Shown piece after piece: positions 43,209-51,833 of a stretch of DNA of 64,000 bases. Source of the DNA: Archangium sp. (GTDB lineage Bacteria; Myxococcota; Myxococcia; Myxococcales; Myxococcaceae); NCBI GenBank assembly GCA_030695565.1, contig JAUYRZ010000047.1, forward strand, positions 1 through 64,000, given 5' to 3'. The translations under genes and the position numbers were made by a program. Under the pieces are notes generated by a model. The model did no database searches, was not told the origin of the DNA, and saw only the letters and a list, made by a program, of their open reading frames with translations. Each line of letters opens with the position of its first letter. The first letter of the stretch is position 1.

Positions 43209-43968
43209 GGCCACGAAGAAACCGGAGACCCGAACGAAGGCGAAGCAGACTCCGGGCAAGGCGTCTGCCGCTCCGCTGAAGGTGCTCAACGCCGCGCTCG
43301 AGACGTTCAACGACAAGTCGGCGATGACCTTCGATGGCCCCGGAAAGTGGCACGACTGGCTCGTCGACGCCGTCGAGTCGAGCAGGGGCCTTCAGGTCGT
43401 GAAGCTGCGGGCTGGTAAGGACAAGACGACGGTGAAGTTCGCGGCGTCGATCGCGCTCGTCGAACGCGGGCAGGCCTCGCAGGCGTTCGTGTCGGCGGTG
43501 AGCGACCGGTTGATGGACTTCATGGACGGTGTCGAGGCGTCTGATGACTTCGTCGTCGAGGAGGACCCCAACGCCGGCAGGCTGGCCCCGCAGCGGGCGC
43601 CCAAACTCACCGATGCGCAAAGGGCGGCGTTCAAGCTGGAGGAAGCACGCGCACTCGCCGAACGCATCGCCGCGCTGGAGCGAGCCGAGACAGCAGCAGA
43701 CGAGGCGCCGACGCGCGCCGACTTCGAGAAGGCGCTCAAGAAAGACTGGGCCGACGACTTCGTGTCGCTCCTCGAGCGCAGCGACGGCACGGCAACCAGG
43801 CTCGGCATCGCCATGCTGTTCGAGAAGAAGAAGACCGCCGACTTCGTCGCGGAAGCCATTCGCCCGTTCCTGCAGAGCGTGCAGTTGACGCGCAAGCAGT
43901 GGGCCTTCGTGGCCCGTGCGCAAGGCGCCTCGAGCGTGGTGGTTGCCTACGCGACCGCTCGGTCGTGA
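43207..43968 (+). CDS. Hypothetical protein
   Basis: 253 residues; no signal peptide or membrane segment, and a basic Lys/Thr-rich first 25 residues. Residues ~25-110 form an alpha/beta unit (VLNAALETFNDKSAMTFDG, WHDWLVDAVESSRGLQVVKL, TTVKFAASIALVERGQASQAF). A helical Ala/Glu-rich middle (~135-165) and a helical end (EKALKKDWADDFVSLLERSD, LTRKQWAFVARAQG) follow. No family is recognised. There is no clear ribosome site and an 11-bp direct repeat covers the start region. Divergent from the RsbQ-like gene, which begins 184 bp away. Confidence 0.6.
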   Translation: MATKKPETRTKAKQTPGKASAAPLKVLNAALETFNDKSAMTFDGPGKWHDWLVDAVESSRGLQVVKLRAGKDKTTVKFAASIALVERGQASQAFVSAVSDRLMDFMDGVEASDDFVVEEDPNAGRLAPQRAPKLTDAQRAAFKLEEARALAERIAALERAETAADEAPTRADFEKALKKDWADDFVSLLERSDGTATRLGIAMLFEKKKTADFVAEAIRPFLQSVQLTRKQWAFVARAQGASSVVVAYATARS

Positions 43969-44084
43969 GCGTCTTTCGCACAGACGAGCCTCCTCGAGAT
44001 CGCGGCGCTGAACCCCACGCCCATGAGCACAAGGCAGCTGGTGGGAATGGACGCGAACTCCTTCTCGATCTCGAACAGGCGGCC

Positions 44085-44183
44085 TCGCCGCACAGATTCA
44101 GCAGATCGCAGACAAGGCGGCGGTCTCGTATCTGGTGAACTGCCTGGCCATCACCACCGGGCGCGTCGACGGAGGCGACGCCT
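44085..44183 (+). pseudogene. Fragment of an AgmX/PglI C-terminal domain
   Basis: The plus strand reads AAQIQQIADKAAVSYLVNCL, then AITTGRVDGGDAF. The same stretch in the intact protein at 37167-38477 is EIRQIADKAAVSYLVNWLVL followed by STGRVDNFHSA; the DNA is also near-identical over CAGATCGCAGACAA and GCGGCGGTCTCGTA. The frame has no start or continuation, and upstream about 100 bp are non-homologous. It is a remnant of a paralogue or of a duplication. Confidence 0.6.
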
Positions 44184-44660
44184 TCACGGCGCTCGGTTGG
44201 TCGCGAACAGGTAGCGGTGAATGCGCCACGCGCCCGCTTCCCGACGAAGCACGAAGAGCTCGTTGTTGCCCTCTTCTTTGACCTGCCCCGTCGCGAGCAG
44301 CGTCTGCTGACCGGCCGAGCTGGTCCGTGCCCACGCCTGGTCTCCCAGCACCTCGACCTCGTGCACCTCGAAGCGCACCGCGAGCCGAAGCGTGGCGAAG
44401 ACGTGATCGTACGCGGCGTGCACCGCGTCACGCCCCACCATGGCGGGCGCGTGTTGCGGCATGAAGACCGGCTCGCGGCCGTAAAGCGCCATGACGGCCT
44501 TCGCGTCGCTCTGGTTCAGGGCCTGCTGGTACTGCAAAAGCAGCTCTTTGATTTCCACGGGGTCCTCGGTTCGGGTGGGTGAAGCGCGCGTCGCTGACGC
44601 TGCGGTCTGGCAACCGGCGATGAGCCACATGGAAGAAGCCAGCAGAAGAAGTCGAGACAT
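44184..44660 (-). CDS. Lipoprotein with NTF2-like (SnoaL/DUF4440) domain
   Basis: 158 residues from ATG 44660, selected by the lipoprotein signal MSRLLLLASSMWLIAGC (lipobox Cys17). The domain is the cone-shaped NTF2-like fold: EIKELLLQYQQALNQSDAKAVMALYG, GRDAVHAAYDHVFATLRLAVRFEV, AWARTSSAGQQTLLATG and ELFVLRREAGAWRIHRYLF, as in DUF4440/SnoaL-like proteins. These often serve as binding or structural domains without catalysis. It lies divergent to the LysR regulator, 115 bp away, and is the likely target of that regulator. Confidence 0.85.
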   Translation of the reverse strand: MSRLLLLASSMWLIAGCQTAASATRASPTRTEDPVEIKELLLQYQQALNQSDAKAVMALYGREPVFMPQHAPAMVGRDAVHAAYDHVFATLRLAVRFEVHEVEVLGDQAWARTSSAGQQTLLATGQVKEEGNNELFVLRREAGAWRIHRYLFATNRAP

Positions 44661-44709
44661 CGCACGCTCCGGGGCAGGCCGGCATGAACGCCGACGCCCA
44701 ACGGATACC

Positions 44710-44768
44710 ATCTCGTATTTGAGCACGCATCACGCTGATTCTGGAGTCTGCCTCTCGAATACGAGAGG
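44710..44768. promoter_or_regulatory. Likely LysR operator with repeated CTCGTATT/AATACGAG sites
   Basis: Between the divergent NTF2-like and LysR genes, CTCGTATT at 44712-44719 is matched by its reverse complement AATACGAG at 44758-44765. The second lies in an inverted repeat, CCTCTCG (44751-44757) and CGAGAGG (44762-44768), with a four-base gap. The right arm GAGAGG is also the ribosome site of the LysR gene (ATG 44776), so RNA folding or protein binding there could limit its translation. Confidence 0.5.
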
Positions 44769-44775
44769 CTGTCGC

Positions 44776-45633
44776 ATGGACCTGAACGACCTGTCGATGT
44801 TCATCGAGGCGGTGCGCGCGGGGAGCCTGTCGGCCGCGGCACGACGGCTGGGCGCGCCACTGGCAACCGTGAGCCGCCGGGTGCGCGCGTTGGAGGCGCA
44901 GCTGGACATTCGGTTGGTCGAGCGGGGGCGCCTCGGGCTCAAGACGACGCCGGCCGGGCAGCGGCTCTTCGAGCAGGCCTCACCCGGTCTCGCGCAAGCG
45001 CAGGACAGCGCGCGCGCCGTTCGGGACGCGAGCGGCATCGCGGGGTGGCTCCGGGTGTCGTTGCCGCCGACGTTCGAGCCGTGGTGGCGGTTGGTGAGCG
45101 AATTCCGGGCAGTACACCCGTTGGTGAAGTTCGACATCTTCACTTCGGAGCGCCGGGTGGATCTGGTGGCCGATGGCATCGACGTGGCGTTGCGCATCGG
45201 CGACGTGGCGCGCGCCGATTATGTGGGGCGCCGGTTGGCGAGCTACCGACACCAGCTCGTCGCCACGCCTGCTTTTCTGGCGCGGCACCGCGTCGCCCGG
45301 GTGAACGACGTGCTGGAGGTTCCGTGTGCGGGGTTTCGGTCGGGCCCCGACGCAGTGCTGGCGTGGCGGCTGGGAGACCGGGTGGTGCAGCCGACGCCGG
45401 TGCTGCTCGCGAACGACTACGCGCACCTCAGAGCGGCTGCGCTGGCCGGCGAAGTGCTCACCGAGCTGCCCCCTTTTCTCGTCGACGCGCGGTTGGTGCG
45501 CGTGCTGCCGCGCTCCCCGTTTCCGGAGGTGACGGTGATGGCGGTCGTGCCTGAGCGGCGACACACGTCGGCGCTCGTGCGCGCGTACATCGACTTCTGC
45601 GTGACGCGCGCGCCCGCCTTGCTGGGGCAGTGA
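44776..45633 (+). CDS. LysR-family transcriptional regulator
   Basis: 285 residues from ATG 44776; the frame extends upstream, but MDLNDLSMFIEAVRAGSLSA is the standard LysR start. The winged helix occupies residues ~1-60 (AAARRLGAPLATVSRRVRALEAQLDIRLVERG). The effector domain (~90-285) is of the type that senses small molecules, most like the subgroup with DGIDVALRIGD and RLASYRHQLVATPAFL (DNA-binding/periplasmic-binding-like). Divergent from the NTF2-like lipoprotein. The target and ligand are not known. Confidence 0.92.
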   Translation: MDLNDLSMFIEAVRAGSLSAAARRLGAPLATVSRRVRALEAQLDIRLVERGRLGLKTTPAGQRLFEQASPGLAQAQDSARAVRDASGIAGWLRVSLPPTFEPWWRLVSEFRAVHPLVKFDIFTSERRVDLVADGIDVALRIGDVARADYVGRRLASYRHQLVATPAFLARHRVARVNDVLEVPCAGFRSGPDAVLAWRLGDRVVQPTPVLLANDYAHLRAAALAGEVLTELPPFLVDARLVRVLPRSPFPEVTVMAVVPERRHTSALVRAYIDFCVTRAPALLGQ

Positions 45634-46189
45634 CTCACCGCGAACTCACCTCGGGTCAGCGGCGCGTTCGGCCTCGAGGGTGTGACTGCCATGAAGAGCG
45701 ACTGCTGGCCGTCTGCGGCGAGCGTGGCTCGAGCCAGGCGAAGCCAGCGAGCACGAAGTAGTGGGCGGTCGAAGGCCTTCGGGTGGCGCGCACCCTCCTC
45801 GGGTCGGTGCGGCGTCAGCGCCCTGACCTCCCCCAGGCGGTCTGCAGCGACCCCGGGTGTGTCAATGACCTCGGCCGGGCTCGCTCACGTTCGTCAAGAC
45901 GCTGATCCGACTCGGCTGATCGACCTCCCGTGAGCGACCGCTGATCGGTGCGCTCTGTGCAATCGGGGTCCTGGACTTCGACGGTCGCAGCGAGAGAGCC
46001 ATGGCCCTTCTTCAGCCTACAGACCTGGTCGAACATCTCGCGGGCCTCGTGCTCAGCGTCGATTCCGACGACTCGGGGCTCACGTCACTCGCGTCGGCCA
46101 GGAGCGCGACAGGTCGTGATCGAAGCGCCCTCTCGTACAAAATCACGCGCCGCATCGGGTGGCGCGCCGCAGCCGGAGGCACGACCCTG
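45634..46189. other. Gene-free stretch upstream of the chemotaxis pair
   Basis: About 550 bp between LysR and CheW, both on the plus strand. Frames across it, including an in-frame extension of CheW to 46001, lack family resemblance and a ribosome site. It should contain the cheW-mcp promoter. A TACAAAAT at about 46135 could be a -10 box, but this is weak. Confidence 0.4.
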
Positions 46190-46699
46190 ATGGAAGCAGC
46201 CACGACCGATACCCCTGATCCCGGCGCGAGCCACACCTCGTCGCTGGTCGGCAAGTACATGACCTTCAAGGTGGGAGGCGAGGAGTACGGCCTCGAGATC
46301 CTGAAGGTCCGTGAGCTCATCGGGCTCATGGAGATCACCCGGGTACCCCACGCGCCCCACGGCGTGCGGGGCGTGGTCAACCTGCGGGGGAAGATCATCC
46401 CCGTGGTCGACCTGCGCACGCACCTCGGCATCAGCGAGGCGAGCGCGGTCGAGAAGCCGGTGATCATCGTGGCGCAGCTGCAGACCGCGTCGGGGCCGGT
46501 CACCACCGGCGTGCTCGTGGATCAGGTGCTCGAGGTGCGCACCATCGCCTCGGCGCAGATCGAGCCGCCCCCCAGCTTCGGGCGCGACGACGAAGCGACG
46601 CGCTTCATCCTCGGCATCGCCAAGACCGAGAAGCGCGTCGTGCTGCTGATCGACATCGACCTCGCGCTCGCTGACACCAACCTCTCACTCGCTGCCTGA
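46190..46699 (+). CDS. cheW: Chemotaxis adaptor CheW
   Basis: 169 residues from ATG 46190, after a GGAGG at 46174-46178. CheW links receptors to the kinase CheA. The domain is complete: [51 protein letters not shown] (the conserved GVVNLRG...PVVDLR core) and [10 protein letters not shown]. The 21-residue N-terminal tail is Thr/Ser-rich. Followed 13 bp later by the MCP gene, with which it must be co-transcribed. No CheA, CheR, CheB or CheY is in the window. Confidence 0.95.
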   Translation: MEAATTDTPDPGASHTSSLVGKYMTFKVGGEEYGLEILKVRELIGLMEITRVPHAPHGVRGVVNLRGKIIPVVDLRTHLGISEASAVEKPVIIVAQLQTASGPVTTGVLVDQVLEVRTIASAQIEPPPSFGRDDEATRFILGIAKTEKRVVLLIDIDLALADTNLSLAA

Positions 46700-46712
46700 A
46701 GGAAAGCTCACC

Positions 46713-48686
46713 ATGTTCAACGAAATGAAACTCGGAACGAAGATTGCGGCCGGCTACGCCGGGGTGTTGTTGATCACCTCGCTGGTGACCGCGTTCACGC
46801 TGTACCAGGTCCACCACAACGCCATCTCAGGGGACTACCTCTCGTCGCAGGTGGTGCCTCAGGCCGTCACCGCGAACGAAGTCGAGCGCAATGTGCTCGC
46901 CAGCCGTCGGCTCTTCACCATGTACGAGCTGACCAGAGACAGGCGGTACTACGATCAGGGTCTCGAGACGCTTGGAAAGGTGGACAGCGTGATTGCCCGT
47001 GGGCAAGCGCATGTCAAACAGTACCCGGGGCTGGTTTCGTTCGGTGCATCGATCGAGAAGGCCAGGGGCTTCTCCGGTGAGTATCGCGAGGCCTCCGAGG
47101 GTACAAAAGAAGCCACGGAGAGACTGTTGGCCGCGCAGGAGCGGATGAGCGCGACCGCGGCCGCGTATGCCGAAGCGGCTGAGTCATTTCGTCGAGCGCA
47201 GCCGGCGTCCGCAGAGATCCACGCTGCCACGGCGGTGCTCATGCAGGCGCGCGCAGAGACGTGGAAGGCGTATGCCCTGATGAAGCCGCAGATGATGGAT
47301 GAAGCGCCTCGGCTGGTCGCCACCCTCGGGCCGATCTTCGATCGAATGTCGGCCGGCGCCAGGACGGCCGAGCAGGAGCGGCTCGTGGAGACCTTGCGGA
47401 CTTCTTCGCGTGAATACGGCGCACAGGTGAAGGCGCTGCAGAATGCCTGGTATGCATCGGACGCCGTCTCGGACAAGCGGCGGGCGGCGGCGATTGGTTT
47501 GGCGGACGCGGCGAAGGACGTCTCAGAGGGCGCTCTGGAGTCGACGGTCAAGCAGTCAGGTGACATTTCCACCCAGCTCGGCAGCCTGCGCGCGGTGGTC
47601 TTCTTCGGTCTGCTCGTTGCGGCAGTGTTGAGCGTCATCATGGCGCTGACGATCACCCGCAGCATCACCGGCCCCATCAACCGCATCATCAGCGGCCTCT
47701 CTGCCGCCGGTGAGCAGGTCGCTTCGGCCTCGAGCCAGGTCTCGAGCTCGAGCCAGCAGCTCGCCAACGGCGCCAGCCAGCAGGCCTCGAACCTCGAAGA
47801 GGTCTCGAGCTCGCTCGAAGAGGTGACCTCGATGACGCGCCAGAACGCCGAGAACGCGCGCAAAGCCAACAGCAGCGCGCAGGAATCGGCCGACGCGGCG
47901 AACCGCGGCGCGGCGAGCATGAACAAGATGAACGACGCGATGCAGAAGATCGGTAGCAGCGCGACGGAGACCGCGAAGATCGTCAAGACCATCGACGAGA
48001 TCGCCTTCCAGACGAACCTCCTCGCCCTCAACGCCGCGGTCGAGGCAGCGCGCGCCGGTGAAGCGGGCAAGGGCTTCGCGGTGGTCGCCGAAGAGGTCCG
48101 CAACCTCGCGCAGCGCAGCGCCGAGGCGGCCAAGAACACCGCGGCGCTCATCGAGGAGGCCTCGCGCAACGCGGCGAGCGGAAACGCCATCAGCGAGCAG
48201 GTCGGCGGCGTCTTGAAGGAGATCGTCGGCGGCGCGCAGAGAGTGACGTCGCTGGTGGCCGAGGTGGCCACGGCGAGCGAGCAGCAGACCAGCGGCGTCG
48301 GGCAGATCAACACCTCCGTCAGCCAGATGGACCGCATCACCCAGTCGAACGCGGCCAACGCGGAGGAGTCGGCCTCGGCCAGCGAAGAGCTCTCGGCGCA
48401 GGCCATCGAGCTCAACGAGATGGTCGAGCAGCTCAGCCGCCTGGTGAACGGCGCCGGCGCGGGCAGCCACGTCCAGGCCGAGGTGAAGAAGCCGGCGAAG
48501 AGGGCGGTCTCGCACGCCCCCTCGGCGGGAGCCCCGGCGCAGGCGCGCAAGCCGGCCGGCGCTTCGGCGGTCCGTCCGCCCCCTCGTGCGGCGGCCCCGG
48601 CGGCGGGCTTCGAGGCGTTGCCTTCGCACCCCGTCGACCCGAAGGACCTCATCCCGCTCGATGACAGCGAGCTGAAGCAGTTCTGA
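46713..48686 (+). CDS. Methyl-accepting chemotaxis protein
   Basis: 657 residues. TM1 is at ~10-30 ([20 protein letters not shown]) and TM2 at ~290-315 ([20 protein letters not shown]), with a helical periplasmic domain of ~260 residues between them. The first part of that domain ([20 protein letters not shown]) recalls a HBM/4HB-type helical bundle. A short HAMP-like start ([11 protein letters not shown]) leads to a long coiled coil with the conserved receptor tip [20 protein letters not shown] and [13 protein letters not shown] at ~430-470. The C-terminal tail (~580-657) is Ala/Pro-rich with no methyl-pentapeptide. Ribosome site AAGGAAAG. Confidence 0.93.
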   Translation: MFNEMKLGTKIAAGYAGVLLITSLVTAFTLYQVHHNAISGDYLSSQVVPQAVTANEVERNVLASRRLFTMYELTRDRRYYDQGLETLGKVDSVIARGQAHVKQYPGLVSFGASIEKARGFSGEYREASEGTKEATERLLAAQERMSATAAAYAEAAESFRRAQPASAEIHAATAVLMQARAETWKAYALMKPQMMDEAPRLVATLGPIFDRMSAGARTAEQERLVETLRTSSREYGAQVKALQNAWYASDAVSDKRRAAAIGLADAAKDVSEGALESTVKQSGDISTQLGSLRAVVFFGLLVAAVLSVIMALTITRSITGPINRIISGLSAAGEQVASASSQVSSSSQQLANGASQQASNLEEVSSSLEEVTSMTRQNAENARKANSSAQESADAANRGAASMNKMNDAMQKIGSSATETAKIVKTIDEIAFQTNLLALNAAVEAARAGEAGKGFAVVAEEVRNLAQRSAEAAKNTAALIEEASRNAASGNAISEQVGGVLKEIVGGAQRVTSLVAEVATASEQQTSGVGQINTSVSQMDRITQSNAANAEESASASEELSAQAIELNEMVEQLSRLVNGAGAGSHVQAEVKKPAKRAVSHAPSAGAPAQARKPAGASAVRPPPRAAAPAAGFEALPSHPVDPKDLIPLDDSELKQF

Positions 48687-48697
48687 AGCGGACCTCG

Positions 48698-48734
48698 GCT
48701 GGCCACTGGAAGCAGGACTTCGTGAGTGGCCAGC
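48698..48734 (+). terminator. Strong hairpin after the MCP gene
   Basis: GCTGGCCACT (48698-48707) and AGTGGCCAGC (48725-48734) form a perfect ten-base stem around a 17-base loop, 12 bp after the MCP stop. No U-run follows, so it would be a Rho-dependent or roadblock-type terminator. Confidence 0.5.
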
Positions 48735-48782
48735 TGGGGGTGTGACTGTCATCGAGGGGGCGCTGTGGGCTATGGGGCGGCG

Positions 48783-49625
48783 ATGCGCGCGCCTTCGTCT
48801 GCATGGCTGAGCCTCCTGCTCCTCGTCGCGGCCTGTGGTCGCGAGCCCGTCGGTACCGAAGCCGACGCGGGCGCGGAACAAGCTGACGCCGGCAGCGCGC
48901 TGGAGCGGGACGCAGGCACCGCCGTCGACGCAGGGGTCGACGCGGGAATCGACGCCGGGTTTGACGCGGCAATTGACGCCGGGTTTGACGCGGGAATCGA
49001 CGCAGGCTCGATGTCCGTGGACGCCGGGCTGGGCATCGACGGCATCGTCTTCGTGCACGGCATCAACGGCTCGGCCGACGACTGGAACACGATGGTCGAT
49101 CGTTTTCGAAACGACGGGTGGCCTGCAGACCGGCTGATCGCCCGCGCGTACTCCGACCCGAGATGGGGCTGTAACGGCACCAACGCCAACCAGCTCTCGG
49201 GGTGGGTGCAGGAGCTCTCGGGCCGGGGGGCCACGCGCATCGCCATCGTCGCCCACAGCATGGGTGGCCTGAGTTCTCGCTACTACCTGCAGCGCCTCGG
49301 CGGCACCTCATCGGTCGCGCTCCTCGTGACGTTGGGCACGATGCACCACGGCCTGAGCAACTCCTGTCTCTCGCCGCTGCCGGTCTGCGTGTGGCAGGAG
49401 CTCTGCCAGTCCGGCGCGTTCATCACCGATCTCAACACCGCGCCGGCGACGCCCGGACCCACGAAGTGGGTATCGATCTTCAGTACGGGGGACCAGACCG
49501 TTCCCGTGGCCAGCTCGCAGCTGACCGGCGCGCAGAACATTCAGCTCACCGGCCTGGCCCACGACGGAGTCAATGGCCTGCAGAATTCGCCCCTCGTGTA
49601 CCAGCACGTGAAGGACTCGATGTAA
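48783..49625 (+). CDS. Exported lipase/esterase lipoprotein with Asp-Ala-Gly stalk
   Basis: 280 residues from ATG 48783, chosen for the signal MRAPSSAWLSLLLLVAAC (lipobox Cys18). A 60-residue stalk of Asp-Ala-Gly repeats follows. The alpha/beta hydrolase domain starts GIVFVHGINGSADDWNTM (oxyanion-hole HG). The nucleophile Ser159 is in IVAHSMGGLSSRYYLQ, then LGTMHHG, with an Asp in FSTGDQTVPV and His in GLAHDGVNG. It resembles the class 2 lipases (EstA/LipA-like) that act on triacylglycerols. Anchored on the cell surface or periplasmic face. Confidence 0.88.
   Translation: MRAPSSAWLSLLLLVAACGREPVGTEADAGAEQADAGSALERDAGTAVDAGVDAGIDAGFDAAIDAGFDAGIDAGSMSVDAGLGIDGIVFVHGINGSADDWNTMVDRFRNDGWPADRLIARAYSDPRWGCNGTNANQLSGWVQELSGRGATRIAIVAHSMGGLSSRYYLQRLGGTSSVALLVTLGTMHHGLSNSCLSPLPVCVWQELCQSGAFITDLNTAPATPGPTKWVSIFSTGDQTVPVASSQLTGAQNIQLTGLAHDGVNGLQNSPLVYQHVKDSM
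48924..49007 (+). repeat. 12-bp coding tandem repeat (Asp-Ala-Gly stalk)
   Basis: Seven near-identical 12-bp units of the form GTCGACGCAGGG / ATCGACGCCGGG encode the DAG(V/I/F) stalk between the lipobox and the catalytic domain. Similar arrays occur at 31695-31767 and 57601-57672. Confidence 0.85.
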
Positions 49626-49718
49626 GTCCTGATCAACTCGAGGGCCGTCTCTGTCTCTCTCGCGTCGAGGAAGAGGCTGATGGCGATGGCCGCCTCCGCA
49701 ACCCCTCCCCTTCGGTTG

Positions 49719-51695
49719 TTACCGGTCGGCGAGCGGGTCGTGCTCGGGCGCAACCTCCACTGAAGTGCGCACGGCGCGTCGCCTTCGCGCAACGCCCAGG
49801 ATCGCCACCCACCACAAAGAAGCGGGCAACGTGCGACAGCCGCAGCCACCCGTGGCGTCCTCGCCGCCTCCTCCCGCGCCGCCGTCGGGCGCCCCCCCTC
49901 CCTCGCCGCCGCCGGTCGAGCCGCCTCCGACCGAGCCGCCGCCACCTCCGACCGAGCCGCCGCCACCTCCGGTCGAGCCGCCGCCACCGCCCGTTCCAGG
50001 AGACCGCGGGCCGTAGCTCTCGACCGGGCTTCCCAACTCGAACGCGCCCAGGTCAGGCGCCGCTCCGGCGTAGCCGTCGTTCACGTTGTCGAGGGGGGTG
50101 CCCACGTCGACCGCTGCGCCGGTGACCGAAAGGCGGAGATCTTGCGGGGCCGCGGCGGGAAACGGGGCGCTGGGGAACGTCGGCGCCATCGCGAACGTGG
50201 ACAGGTCGAGCTGCACCGCGTTGGCTTCGCTGGTGTTGGCGCGCAGCGCAGTCAGGCTCGTGAAGGACGTCGCCCCGATACGCCCCGCGAAGGTGCCCGT
50301 GCCGATCGACCCGAAGCCGTCGTAGTCGAAGCTGCAGCTCACGTCGGCGTCGGCCAGGTGCGCCACCCGCCCAGCGCCATTGAAGTAGGGGGCGTCGACG
50401 CCGTTGTCGACCGTCACTCCCGGGCCTCCGATGAAGAGGTTGTTGCGGAAGAGCGCGCGCGAGAACGGGAAGCTCGAACCCGCGTACACGCTCAACGCGT
50501 CGCCGCTCTTGAGGACCGTGTTGTGGAAGGCCACGTCTCCCACGCTGCCCCGGTTCAGCTTGAACGCGTTGTAGACGACGTTCTGCATCACGTTGCGGAT
50601 CAGGTACAGCGGGCCACCGAGCGTGGGCTGGCCGCTGATGCCCATGAAGGCGTTTCGAATGCGGTTCCGCATCACCCGCACGTTGCCCGTCGTGAAGTCA
50701 GCCTCGATGCCATCGTCGGCGCCGACGTCGAGGTCGTTGTGGCAGATGTCGATCGACTGTTGATCGATCGCGTCCGCTCCCTCCATCGTCGAGATGGCGT
50801 CGCGAAAGCCCGTCACCCTGTTCCAGCAGATGACGTGCCCGGGGCCGGTGAGCACGATGCCTTCGCCGCCATTGTCACCGCCCACCGCCACGGATGAGGG
50901 GACCCACGGCGTGTCGCCGTTGATCACGTTGTCCACGATGATGAGGCCCTTCGGGTACGAGCTGGCCCGGAAGCCGTTGATGCCGTCGTCTCCATGGGTG
51001 ACCACGTTCACCTCGTTGCGGCGAATCGTGAGGTACTCGGCGTCGTTGCACCGGATGACGCCGTTGACCCGAAGCCCTTCGAGGATCACGTGCTTGCGCG
51101 AGCTCAGAAAGAGCCGGCCGGTGACGGTCGCCGCCAACGGCGTGGCGCTGCGAAAAGTGATCGGCTGCGCGGCCGTGCCGTCCGTCGGAACCGTGAAGGA
51201 GGCATAGGTGCCAGCGCCCAGCTCGACGATGTCGCCCGGCAGCAGACTGCTCAGGATCGGGCCGAGCGTGCTGGGCGTCGCGGGGCGCAGTCGACCCGTC
51301 GCGGGGGTCTGAGGCTCGACCCTCGTCGTGGCGGTGACGACCTGCGTGGTGCTCCCGCCATCGGGATCGACGAGGCTCAGCTCGAGCTCGTAGGTGGTGC
51401 CAGGGGTGAGGTCGAAGACGCTGCCCGCGTGGCGGTTCACCCAGCCGTAGCCCTCGGGCGTCATGCCAGCAGGCACCCGGCGCAGCGGCAGGCCCTGGCG
51501 CCAGGTGGCCGTGCCCTGCTGGCGATACCGCACCGTCACCACTCCGTCGGCGTCGGCATCACCGGTGATGGGCCAGCTGACCGAGAGGTTCTGCAGCGTC
51601 GGCCACGGAGAGACGGCTGTTCCTGCCGTGGTCGCGTTCTGCGCGAAGGCGCCCGTCGCGAGGAGCAGCGAACTCAACCACCAGTGCCGACTCAT
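49719..51695 (-). CDS. Secreted right-handed beta-helix protein with MYXO-CTERM-like tail
   Basis: 658 residues from ATG 51695. The signal peptide is MSRHWWLSSLLLATGAFAQN. A fibronectin-like/beta domain comes first (~35-130: VSWPITGDADADGVVTVRYR, PGTTYELELSLVDPDGG). A parallel beta-helix follows (~155-480) with repeating turns (HVILEGLRVNGVIRCNDAEY; NRIRNAFMGI; VYNAFKLNRGSVGDV; SRALFRNNLFIGG), as in pectate-lyase-like and polysaccharide-binding proteins. A Gly/Ser linker ends in GGCGCRTLPASLWWVAILG followed by ARRRRA: Cys, hydrophobic stretch, Arg cluster, the MYXO-CTERM sorting layout. Surface display is inferred. Confidence 0.8.
   Translation of the reverse strand: MSRHWWLSSLLLATGAFAQNATTAGTAVSPWPTLQNLSVSWPITGDADADGVVTVRYRQQGTATWRQGLPLRRVPAGMTPEGYGWVNRHAGSVFDLTPGTTYELELSLVDPDGGSTTQVVTATTRVEPQTPATGRLRPATPSTLGPILSSLLPGDIVELGAGTYASFTVPTDGTAAQPITFRSATPLAATVTGRLFLSSRKHVILEGLRVNGVIRCNDAEYLTIRRNEVNVVTHGDDGINGFRASSYPKGLIIVDNVINGDTPWVPSSVAVGGDNGGEGIVLTGPGHVICWNRVTGFRDAISTMEGADAIDQQSIDICHNDLDVGADDGIEADFTTGNVRVMRNRIRNAFMGISGQPTLGGPLYLIRNVMQNVVYNAFKLNRGSVGDVAFHNTVLKSGDALSVYAGSSFPFSRALFRNNLFIGGPGVTVDNGVDAPYFNGAGRVAHLADADVSCSFDYDGFGSIGTGTFAGRIGATSFTSLTALRANTSEANAVQLDLSTFAMAPTFPSAPFPAAAPQDLRLSVTGAAVDVGTPLDNVNDGYAGAAPDLGAFELGSPVESYGPRSPGTGGGGGSTGGGGGSVGGGGGSVGGGSTGGGEGGGAPDGGAGGGGEDATGGCGCRTLPASLWWVAILGVARRRRAVRTSVEVAPEHDPLADR
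49925..49990 (-). repeat. Gly-rich linker repeat
   Basis: About three 18-21-bp units encode GGGGGSV-type repeats between the beta-helix domain and the sorting tail. The repeat is within the coding sequence of 49719-51695. Confidence 0.8.
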
Positions 51696-51833
51696 GCAGG
51701 TCTCCCAGGACAGTGTTCCGCGCACACCAGACACGGAGCACCAGTGGTGTTGCAAGCGTGCCGTCTGGCAAATGCTTCGCGGGTTCGCTCGCGTGCCTGC
51801 TGATGGAAGTTCACGGGCCCGGGTTGGTTGGCC

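Noticed and set aside
45682-45933. 83-residue plus-strand frame between LysR and CheW
   Set aside because: Arg/Ser/Ala-rich, without ribosome site or similarity to a known domain.
46001-46189. N-terminal extension of CheW by 63 residues
   Set aside because: ATG 46190 has a GGAGG upstream and starts the protein close to the conserved CheW core; the extension has no family resemblance.
47556-49256. 566-residue minus-strand frame
   Set aside because: Antisense to the MCP and lipase; His/Arg-rich low-complexity product.
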